Assembly: GCA_904066235.2 (NCBI GenBank)
Contig: CAJFCV020000003.1
Span: 7,936,001-8,000,000 of the forward strand
DNA: 64,000 nucleotides
Source of the DNA: Bursaphelenchus xylophilus
Lineage: Eukaryota; Nematoda; Chromadorea; Rhabditida; Aphelenchoididae
Direction: 5' to 3'
The translations under genes and the position numbers were made by a program. The stretch's first letter is position 1; every line of letters starts with the position of its first letter. The notes below the pieces were generated by a model. That model did no database searches, was not told the DNA's origin, and saw only the letters and a list, made by a program, of their open reading frames with translations. Below, piece after piece: positions 24,010 to 34,243 of this stretch.

Positions 24010-24650
24010 AATGCTCTTCTTGGACACAAAATATAAAAATTAGAGTTAATAGCGCTGTCTTTTTAATCTAACAATAAAATATTCCGTGGGCGGTCTAAAC
24101 GTTTGATTCCTTCTAAAAACAAAAGCTTTTCATTACTGTATTTTTTAACCTTAAGTTTCGCGGGTCTCATGAGCTTCCAAGAAAACCCGCATAGCCTGAA
24201 AAATTAAAATTCAAAAAAATTTTGGTCCCGTTAAAGGCCGCATTTCACGTAAATGGAGCTTTCAAACTTTTTATTCCTTGTTGAAGAAAATACCTGCGCC
24301 GACTGACGTGATGTCGGATACGAAAAAAGGTAGGATTTTTAAACAATTTTATGTCACCTGTAAAGTAAAGTTTATTGCGCGAAACAGTGAACACCTGGTT
24401 GTTGAGTCTATGGTGTGTGTATGAAACAAAAATCATAAAATTTAACATTTTTGCATTCTCGATACAATGTCCACAAAAATTCGTTCACGCATTAATTTGC
24501 CTAATCATTAAGTCGCTATAGATTATCTGCACGCCACTTATCGGACTCTGATCAACGCACTGCAACTCTACTACGAATTCAATGCTTTATACCGAAAAAA
24601 TATTTAATTTACAGAAAATACAACCAACAGAACAACGTTTGATATTAGCA
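24010..24650. other. Chemoreceptor 3' flank and TIPRL 3' flank
   Basis: The first about 50 bp and a block at 24470-24570 match the 3' flank of the inverted paralogue (63080-63250). About 400 bp between them (roughly 24065-24465) is missing from the paralogue, so one copy gained or lost sequence. No gene seen. Confidence 0.5.
24470..24625 (+). repeat. Duplicated flank copy B
   Basis: The left half (24478-24570) matches the reverse complement of about 63080-63200; shared blocks include TTTGCCTAATCATTAAGT and CTTATCGGACTCTGATCAAC. The right half matches copy A at 22300-22395. The segment links the three remnants and has no intact frame. Confidence 0.75.
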
Positions 24651-25962
24651 TCACGAAGATTTCACATAGTATATCCGATGGGCTTTCCTATGGACCACTG
24701 GCAGATACTGCCAAAGCTGAGAAGGGTCTAAAGCATGCTCCTTTTGCTGAGGCGTCCAATCTTTTTGCAGAGCCTCCCTTTTTGTCTGTTCTCGAATAAT
24801 ATAATTCCAACCAATTTGACTGTAAAATCGAGTGTCAATCGTCCTTAAAAGCACTCGATCTACCCGAACATATTGACGGCAAACAATAAAAAAATTGGTT
24901 GGCATCACCCGGACACGGACTGTCATCTGCAACACGCTTGTTTCAATAAACATATTGGAAAGGCCAAGAATATTATCAGTCGGCAGGGCAAAAGGCGAAA
25001 CATTTTGCCGCTGTAGCGACGAGGAGTGCACCGTCGCAGGAAAATAAATATCGCCGCGGCAAAGATGAAATTTTGCGCTGCGATGTCTCTGTTTCTTGCG
25101 ACGGTGCGCTCATTGCCGCTGTAGCGACAGAATGATGAGAAAAAATAAAACCGACTTCAGTAGAACCATTGTCATCCATTTCATCTTCATACAAAGGTAT
25201 GGTCTCAATGAATTCAATTGGATCAGGTCGCTTTAGCATTTCCAAATCAATTGTTTCATCGGTTTCTTCTACAAGAATATTCTCGGGGATTGTTCCATCG
25301 TAATCCGAAGTAAAGGTCCAATCATATGCATTAGGAATCGGAGGGAGATTCCCTCTAGCCTTCTGCCAAGCTTCACTTGTCCCTACCTAACAAACTATAT
25401 GTTTAGAGGCTTACAACACCTAATTACGAGTAAAACCTGATAAATACCTTGACTTCAGGCAAATTTTTGGAGTCCACACGTTTCAAAGCGTCTAATGCAT
25501 TAAATTCTAGCAGAAGATCCCCTTGACAAGACAGTCGAAGAACGTTCGAACCGAAGATCATATCTGGAGTATTTGGCAAGGAGAGTTCTCGTTCGAACTT
25601 ACAGACCTAAATGCGAAAACAAATACAAATCTTCATGAAGAGCATACCAGACAATTTGCGTTTTCATTTGGGTCATGTTGACACATGGAGGGCAGGATAT
25701 GATCGGTAACAACATCAAAACGGATGACATCTTTGAACAAAAACGTTTTCTGAAGAAGAATAACAAAAAAAAATGGAAAATTTACTTCTTGGCGGTGTCC
25801 ATGAAGAGCTCGATACAAAGTTTGCTGTACATTGTGCTTCTTATCTTGTCGTATGGTTGACGGAACAACAAAGTTGCTCATTTCCAGGAGAGAATTCAGC
25901 GGAAATTCTGGCGCGGAAAAATAAAATAATTCTGAAAGAATAGGGAGACTTGACACCACCAT
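24651..25962 (-). CDS. TIPRL: TIP41-like protein (TIPRL), regulator of PP2A-type phosphatases
   Basis: Exons read from 25962 downward: 25786-25962, 25648-25749, 25448-25606, 25156-25386, 24651-24926; 314 aa (human protein about 272). TIP41/TIPRL binds catalytic subunits of PP2A, PP4 and PP6 and, in yeast, acts in TOR signalling. Family landmarks are MIFGSNVLRL, LEFNALDALK, AYDWTFTSDYDGT, LYEDEMDDNG, RVRVMPTNFF, VDRVLLRTIDTRFY and QLWQYLPV, in the correct order. The intron between GSTE and MTVRV (24927-25155) was placed because it restores exactly the human spacing; its donor GTCGGT is weak. That intron carries an inverted-repeat element. The N-terminal about 30 residues are not conserved and the second ATG (MSNFVV) is an alternative start. 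The gene is head-to-head with the EHD gene. Confidence 0.9.
25007..25128. repeat. Inverted-repeat insertion inside a TIPRL intron
   Basis: A 14-bp sequence GCCGCTGTAGCGAC occurs at 25007-25020 and again, same orientation, at 25115-25128. Inside these lie inverted 16-bp arms at 25028-25043 and 25092-25107 (GCACCGTCGCAGGAAA against its near-perfect complement). The block is GC-richer than the surrounding intron. It looks like a small non-autonomous element; I recognise no family. Confidence 0.7.
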
Positions 25963-26309
25963 GTCAAGTGTTGTCTTTCGTCATGTAAATAATTTGCGGT
26001 AACCGCGGATTTTGGTCGATTTTTGGTAGCGGTTTGTTTGTTCTTTCTTATTTGGATAAGAAGACCCTGCAAGAGACGTCTGAAACTGCAAAATTTAGAA
26101 AAAGTTTCTTATTCCGGCCACAATAAATGTACTTTGCGAGCATGGTCAAGGGGCAATTACCAAATGATCAGTTTGAGTCCATTTTTTACGAAGGAAAGGA
26201 GATCGACCGGTCGATTCAAGCATATCCACTGAACCTGAGTAAGCATCTTCAGTTTTCTTTTAATCCATTTTCAGCTTCACCATTCACTCCGTCATAAGAA
26301 TCCGTCGAA
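25963..26309. promoter_or_regulatory. Short divergent spacer between TIPRL and the EHD gene
   Basis: Only 347 bp separate the TIPRL start (-) from the EHD start (+), so a shared bidirectional promoter is likely. A short uORF-like ATG lies just upstream of the TIPRL start on the minus strand. No specific factor site is claimed. Confidence 0.5.
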
Positions 26310-28450
26310 ATGTGCAAGGGTAAACCGAAGGAGATTGTAAGTGGCCGCTGCAATATAAAATTCTTTCGTTTATATGATTGTAAATTTTCTTTTAGCCGAT
26401 ACCTCCCCTTGCGGCGTCCAATGTCGGTGACGTGTTGCCATTGATTTACGAGAACAAGGTGGTTCCAATGGAGAAACGGCACATCTACGACCAGTTTTAC
26501 ACCCCGTCCTTGCAAAAGTCCGAGTTTAGTGCTTCACCCATCGTTTTGTTTTTGGGACAGGTATGACTCGGAAATGGGTTTTATACAATCCGGGAACCCC
26601 CATTTTGCCTCCGTTTTCTTTTGTAATATCGACTGTAATACAAATTAATCACCAGTTTTAGTACTCTGTCGGAAAGACGTCGATGATCAAGTACATAGTC
26701 GGCAAAGAGTATCCTGGATCGATGATTGGGCCCGAGCCGACCACCGATTGCTTCACAGTCGTCTTTTACAGCGATAATCCCCATGAGGAGATGGGAGCGT
26801 CTTTGCTCAGCAATCCGAAGCTTCCTTTCAAGGTGAGGTGGCCATAACTGATGGAATAATCAGCTTGATTACTTTCATGGTTTTTTTGGAAAACTCGATT
26901 CTACTAATTTTTTTTTTCATTTCTAGTCTCTGGAGCAATTTGGAGGAGCTTTCGAGAATCGACTTCGCGGAGCTGCCGTTGATGCGCCGGTTCTTCGACA
27001 CATGACTCTCATAGACACTCCAGGCATCTTGGCTGGAGATAAACAAGTGAAATCGAGGAATTACGACTTCTCCAAGATCATCCGATTCTTGGCCGACAAA
27101 GTCGATTTGATCATCTGTGTTTTCGATACGACCAAATTGGATATGAGCGATGAGTTCAAGGAGGTTTTGAAAGTAAGGCATTTTATGGTTTTATTTCATC
27201 CTTCTGGTTTTTTTGGATTTATCGGATTGACTGGTATTGCTTTAGAGTCTGAATGGGAATGACGAGAAGGTGAAGATCGTGTTAAACAAAGCCGATTGTG
27301 TTAGTCCAAGTGAATTGGTCAGAGTGAGGGGCGCTTTGATGTGGGGCTTGAGCAAGATAATTGACACCCCTGAAGTACCCAAGGTTTTTATTGGGTCGTT
27401 CACGGAAGAGATGAAGAATGTAAAGATAATATAATTTCTGATGATTACAGTTCTCTTTATACAATGACGTGACGAAGGAGTTGTAATATTCATCTTTCCA
27501 GCCAAATGTGATGAGTGTGTTCAAGGCCGACTACTTTGAGCTCTTCAATGAACTCGAATCAACACCCAATCGAACGTTGGCTCGAAAAGTGAATGACGTC
27601 ATCAAAAGGGCGAAGAGAGTCCGACTTCATGGCCATATTATGACGGAACTGATGAAACTCAAGGTAATTTAATGACCATCATGGCGTTCATATCTATATT
27701 TTATTATTATAGGGTGCCTCGGGCGGGATTAATCCTCCAAAAAATACTTTGAGACCAGAGATTGTTCGCACGGCTTTTGCCACAGTCCAGAGAAATCTCG
27801 GGGTCACTGATCATGATATGCCCAACGTGAATGTAGGTCGGACCCGAGAATGGAAAAGTAATATAAAAATATTATCCAGGATTTCATTGAAAAAGGTAGC
27901 CACACTCAAGCCAAGTTGTGGAAGAAGATTGATCCCAAGGAGTTGGCGAAATTGGATGAATTTATCACCAAGGACATTCCTCAGTAAACACAGCATTTGA
28001 TCATGTTATATTATATATAACGTAAAAAATAACACTCTTTATATTTTCAGGATCGTTAGCCTTTTACCTCATGATGACAAGAACTCAGATTCGGTGAAAG
28101 AAGCCTTTGGTCGACTTCGGGAGATTGTCGAAAGTGCCGGAGGCAGTCCAAAGAAGTCCGAGGATAAAAGTAAATCGAAGAGCATCCAGAATTCAGCGGA
28201 CAAAAAATCCAAGAATTCCAAGCCTCGTGAAGACAAGTCCAAGAGCAAATCCAAGGAAAAGAAGAAGAACAACAACAAAAGCGAGAAGAGTAAAAAGAGC
28301 GAGAAAAGTAAGAAGGAAGGTGATAAAAGCAAGAAGGAGGGAGACAAAAGCAAGAAGGAAGGTGACAAAAGCAAGAAAGAGGGTGACAAAAGCAAGAAAG
28401 AGGGTGACAAAAGTGAGAAGAGTGAAAAGAAAGAAGATAAGAGTAGCTAG
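26310..28450 (+). CDS. EHD: EHD/RME-1-like dynamin-family ATPase lacking the EH domain
   Basis: Exons 26310-26336, 26396-26560, 26662-26832, 26927-27172, 27246-27419, 27502-27663, 27713-27832, 27880-27983, 28051-28450; 522 aa. EHD proteins are membrane-tubulating ATPases of endocytic recycling. The N-terminal helical segment is followed by the P-loop (GQYSVGKTS, 63-71), MIGPEPTTD (switch I), LIDTPGI (DTPG at 151-154), the LVRVRGALMW segment and NKAD (217-220), all matching EHD order. The helical domain continues to about residue 420. Where family members carry a Ca2+-binding EH domain that recognises NPF peptides, this protein has about 100 residues dominated by Lys, Ser, Glu and Asp, including a GDKSKKE repeat, then stops. 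It may be a divergent paralogue of RME-1. Poly(A) signal at 28458-28463. Confidence 0.9.
28319..28402 (+). repeat. 21-bp coding minisatellite (GDKSKKE units)
   Basis: Four consecutive 21-bp units each encode GDKSKKE, flanked by partial units. The period is a multiple of three, so copy-number change would not break the EHD frame. The units differ mostly at third positions. Confidence 0.9.
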
Positions 28451-31400
28451 AAGAAGGAATAAAGAAGATTGTGACCGTTTATGGGCATTTATATGATCTA
28501 TGATATTATTAGTTCAAATATCTGACTCGTGCACTTTTAAACGTTTCCCGCGTATTTATTTGCTGATTATTGGTCACACATCAAACTTGTCTCAAATATT
28601 GACTTACCGTATTGGCTTTTATCAGTCCAAACAACGGAGAGATCGGGAAATTGGCCGTAAATTGTGATAAAACAGGGTTCGAGGGGTCAAAGAATGTGGT
28701 TTAGTTTGTCACATCTTTTATGTGGTGATCGTAAAAAATTATCGAAGATGGGTTATGTAATGTTTTGATATCTATGACTAAAATAGCCGCCGTAATGTCA
28801 TTTCTTGACTGGGTCCTATTGTAAACAGAAAAAAGGCCGACTTATTGAAACCCGGGTATAAATTATTCTTTTGCCATTTCTACAGACTATTTGTTTCAAT
28901 TATTTACCCGGGTCCATGTTTATTTTCGAGCAGTTGGAGATGGAATAACATTTAGTTTGTTTTCAAACACCTTTTTTGTAGCACTTTTGCGGCGTAAACA
29001 ATGTCTGGCAGAAATATCAATATGCAACGTCAAATCGACGCATTTTATATTATATTTGCGGTGATAATTGGTTGATTTCGTAAGCTGGAAAGAAGAGGTC
29101 ATTCGATGGACCAAAAGGCCGTTATCTGCCTATTTTTCTATCAGTTCTCCGTTTAAGCGAGCAGACATTTTCGTAACCATGCTCTATTCACAAGCCAGTC
29201 GTAATTTCCGCTATTGCAGACGATTAAAGGTCAAAAACTGGGCGCTAAAACTGCACGACGGAAACGAGGAACCTTTTGACAGTCATCTTTGGGTGGATAA
29301 TACTGTAAAGGTTCCTGAATTTGAGACTTAGTCTGTTGTTGCGACACCTGAATTTTAAAGGCCATAAGGATTGATTTACTAATGGAGGAACTATTTGTGG
29401 CTTTTGGATGCAAAGGGTAAAAACAAAAACGATGTAAAGTCGAACGATCAATTTTTTATTTTCTACACGTCAGTGACATAATTCGATCTTAATCCATTGC
29501 GATAAATCTGCACAATGATGGGATTTAATGGCTTTCTTCCCGAGGCCAATGGTACAGGGATTTTTCCATTCATAAAAGTCTGAAAGCTTTATGCAACCGG
29601 CTTATTATATATATGTAAAAGTCGAACCTTATTGCAGACAATAGTTTCAAAATGTCAGGAAAGGGGACGGGGTTGTAAACAATGGGAATAGCCGTTAAAC
29701 CGTATATATTATACGGTACTGCACCTTGCATTATGAAGATTGAAATTCCGTTGGAGTATTAGGGAATTAGGGTAAAGCGATTGCAGTGTTTAAAGTTGTG
29801 TTTTCCCGCAGAATGTGCCTCTCAACAAAAGCTATTCGTCTTTTCATTGAGTGCGAAACGTGCCCATTACAAGTATGAAATTATTAGTGGCTACGTGGAG
29901 TTGTTGAAAAGCGGCTTTTAACTGTACCGCGTTGAAAGTGAATGTAAAGTTTGAGTTTAACGGGCTGCTTAATAGCTATTTACAACCAAAAGTCTGAGAT
30001 CAGTGCCGATTCCAATCTAATAAGTGCATTTATACAGTATGAGAACGAACAGATTTTTTTAACATCATTGGCCATTGTTCTTGCGATATCTTTGGTATCC
30101 TGTCAGATGTCTGGTCTCGCGGCTGGTAACTTTTTTAACTGATTTGCTACAACTGACTGAAAATATGGCTGGATTAGTGAATTCTCGGTGATGAGAGATC
30201 CGAAGTTCTCGAAAACATAAAATGGTTATGAAAACAACCAGTTTTCTGTTATCTGGCCTCCGATTAATTAAGAGGAGTGCACTGATGCCATTTTAACATC
30301 TGATATTGGCTTTATGAATCGTTGTGTTTAGCGTGACCTCGCGTCTTCTGCCAGAGCTCACGTGCTAAGACTGATAAACAATCTAGAATTAGAAGTTTTT
30401 TTTTTCTTTTCCGTATAGCTACAGTATTTTTTTTAATCATCTTTGACATTTAGCTACTGCATTCGGGAAGCTTTCGAACTTTATATTACGCATTATCTTC
30501 GCCTCCAGACTCATCAAGACCATATTATCTTTTTGCTTAAAATACCGTTGAGTAAATGTTGTATACATTCGTGATGACGTCGCGGTTGTCAATCTTTCCG
30601 ACATTTCGCCTCCAAAGTTGTTTTTAGTTGTTCATGGGTTGGAAACTGGGGGTACGCAGTCCAATTCGACCAGGTAAATTAAGTGACATGTTCGTTAGAA
30701 TGTTGCCTAATGATGCGACTGTTGGGTTCTTTACTCGGTTTAATGTTTGGTTCTTGAAAATTTACGTTCGATACGACGGAGAAGAGTTCAGCTGTTGAAA
30801 ACAGAAACCCGATTTCACAGTATTATCGTTATCCGACATGAATTATTCAGAGTTCACTACTGGTAGATAAGTAGGGTAAAACTTAAAAAATTGCAGGAAT
30901 CATGCTACGGACACAATTAAAGGGCCAGTGCGTCTGCTTTTGAATTTTTTTCGGTGTTGGAAACGAAATGTGAAAAAAAGTTTTTTATGTCATGCCGCGA
31001 AAACAAAGGCGCCAATAATTTCGGGTATATTGGGGTATTTATGAAATTAGCCTAGATTGGCCTATAGCCTTAGACCGTGGGCAAGCGGCGCGCCGCGGCG
31101 TGCGCAACCGTACGTTTCTTATTTTAACCAAGTGAAAATTTGTTTTTTCTTCGGCCGATTCCTCATTTTGAAAATTCCTATAAATACCCAAAAATTTCCC
31201 AGACCTCGGAATCTAAAGACCTTTATGAAAGTGTACCTGTGTTCCGTCAAATTGACGGATTCTCTTGGGCTGAAAGTGTAGTATGCTCTTAATTTCATCA
31301 TCCATCCCTTGTACCGTATCTCATCTTTGCAGCCCACGAAGATTCCTCTAAGTATCTTACGTTGCTACGGTTTTAATAAAGGTAAATGTACATCATTCGA

Positions 31401-34243
31401 GTTATCATAAATCGAAACGACGACATTGAATTACCTATATGTACATATATTTCATTTACTGAACCAAACTTTAATAGAAAAGTCGAACTCTGTCTGACGT
31501 AAATTGCCTTGTTTGCCCCGCGCTATCTAAACTTTGGACCTATTTCCCATAGTTTTTCATTAGTTTTGTTTTGTAGCATTTCTGGGTGTGACACCATATG
31601 TCATCAGACATTCCGGCAGAATTTTCACAATCAATTTATTAATGCTTTTTTATGCATTGAGCGTTCAAATGTCAGGAGGAGCACTGTTGTAAACAAGAAT
31701 GTCGACAGAAAGACGGTAAATATTTGTAATAACCATGATTTTTGGTCGACATTATGGTGCTCTTCTCCGCCGTGAAATGTCGTGGTACAAAAGTTTTCGC
31801 CGTAATAAATATGCAAGATTATACGGTATAATTTGAAAATGCGTCGACGAGAGTGCATGTCTGCTCGTCTACGTTGATGGTGGTGTTATACTTTTTCTGA
31901 TCCTAATGTGTTTGCAAGGTGAGCTTTGAAAACCTCTAAGTACTGAGGAAGTTTTTTGCAAAAGGTCTCTCAAATGGTGAGGAAATGCAATAGTAATGCC
32001 CATTTGAACTGAAGACCCGTCAATCAAATGGTCATTGCCTAAGGGTGCCCCTCAAATAACTTTTCTGTGTTTCCGCTCTCCCCCGCGCTATCACTGACGG
32101 AAACACGGTTGCATCAGCGCCACATCACCAAAGTAGCTGCAAAAAATAAGTGAGGAGGTTAATGTCAAGTTAACTGTTTTTCGTCACAGCTGCATTTCTT
32201 GTTCAATTGCACAATCTTCAAGCCGTATTTTTTCTTCGGCCAATGGTTCAAAAAACAGCTTGGTAGTACACACCGCTGCATCTTGTGTGATCTTTACCAT
32301 GAAAAAGAGTGGAGGTCAGCCGATCGGATTGTGGCTAACTTTACATTATACAATCTGAGGCTTATACAAGCCTCGATGATTCATTACAGTTTTTTGAAAG
32401 TAGCACATGCATCAGATTACAGTTATAAAGACTATCCCTTTTTTGACCGGCTTATGACAGCGGTTTAGGGCTTATAATATCAAACGGACTAAGAATCAGC
32501 AATGTCTTTTACATTGTATGGGTTAAAACCTGTTGTTTTTGGCATCGTGCTGACGTTAGAACACAGTGCCCAAATCGTCGATGGGAAAAATACTTAAAAT
32601 CATCTTCTTATTCATTAAATTTTGCGACGTAAATCTGGATTTGAGTCAGAGGAAGGCCTTACGATTAGAATAGCGCGTATTACGAGTGAGGATTCTGCAT
32701 ACCCTTTGTTATTTTCTATCCATAATTATAATTTATTCAAGAGAAACTAGGCGATTTTAAAAATTTCTGTTTTACCTAGTCATAAAAAGGTCAATGCATC
32801 GGTATAACTAATGCCCGCTGATTTTTACTTATGTAAAAAACACAAGTCCATTTGCCCATAAATCTATGAAAAATTTATATGGGCACATGGCGTACGAAAC
32901 GCGTATTTTATCAGTTTTTATTTTGCATAAAAATAATTAAATGGATGTATACCGGCTATAAGTCTTGAATCTATACCGGCTACTATAAATGTAGACGCGG
33001 TTTTTTTAAACGTGTTTAATACACCGATTTTTAAAAAATCCGAAATGGTTATTTTTATATTCTTTATTCGATATTCAAGACACAAAAAAAAACACAAAAA
33101 ACGAAGATACAACAAAATATGGAAGAAAAAATCAACACAATATGATATAACAGAAGGTATAAGACGTTTTATTACATTAATTACGATTATTTTAACAGAT
33201 TATTATATTTTGCATTTACAGAGCGGGATCTATCGTAACTTAAGAAAGACACTAACAGCTTAACTTACAGAGCACAAGGGCGTTGGATCCTATTAAAAAC
33301 ACTCCTATTGTTTTAATTATCTTAATTATAAATAGTAGATCCCTTGCGATTGAAGACATCTGCACATTGCTGACTTACAATGGAATATATTTTTGTATGC
33401 GCGTAAAAGTAAGTAAGAAGAAGATATACTGAGAACAAATGATGGGTTGAAAGAGCTCAATACAAATGAGATTAAGATAAAAGGACATGGTAGCCTCATG
33501 GAAACAATTGATAACAATAAACATTCAAAAAGAAAATCATATACAACAAAATAAATTACGGGAATAGCACAAGAATAATTATAACATCAGTTGAGATACG
33601 TTAGACGTGAAACATGAATGAAATATACAAGTAACGTCGCAATAGCAATATTGAACGAAAGATATAAATTAAGTTGGAAATTCTAATAGTCCTATGTAGT
33701 ACATGAGTGTAAAGTGTGTTCTATTCAACGTACTATGCCTGGGGAACCTTTTTTTGTGATTACAAATACCAGTAAATTACTAATTAGGGCCCGTTTTACA
33801 CCAAGAACCCTCATTGGTATATAATTGTGATTATTGTGACCTACATGTTTTAATTGACTATAGTTGCTACCTTAATTAGGGCCGTCGCTACTGTGGCTGA
33901 ATGTCTTGCCACCTGTTGACGTAAAAAACGAAAGTGAAAACTGTAAAGTAAATTCTCAGGACGCCTATGATTATCTACGCTGATATCCAAGTCCCATGGT
34001 ATGATATTTGGCGACTCGAAGAAGACTGCTAGACATGAAATGTACAGAAAGTGACAACGGTTTTTGCTGATGATATCGGCCTTTGATATTATAATGGTTA
34101 ACGATAAATAGGTATTAGAGATATACAGAGAAGGCTGTGAACATGATCACATGATTGGATACGGAGGGTCAACGACGTACCCCGAACAGTCAAAGGTAGC
34201 TATTGATATACTATTCAAAACAAAACTGCTATTGGGCCACTGT
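28451..34243. other. Gene-poor region
   Basis: About 5.8 kb with no supported gene. It has AT-rich stretches, many short open frames without domains, a 12-bp GC palindrome at 31085-31096 and a hairpin at 32849-32890. No tRNA or rRNA recognised. Confidence 0.45.
32849..32890. repeat. Short hairpin
   Basis: CCATTTGCCCATAAAT at 32849-32864 pairs with ATTTATATGGGCACATGG at 32873-32890 (about 14 of 16 positions plus a 2-nt bulge). Function unknown; it may be a chance palindrome or a short element. Confidence 0.5.
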
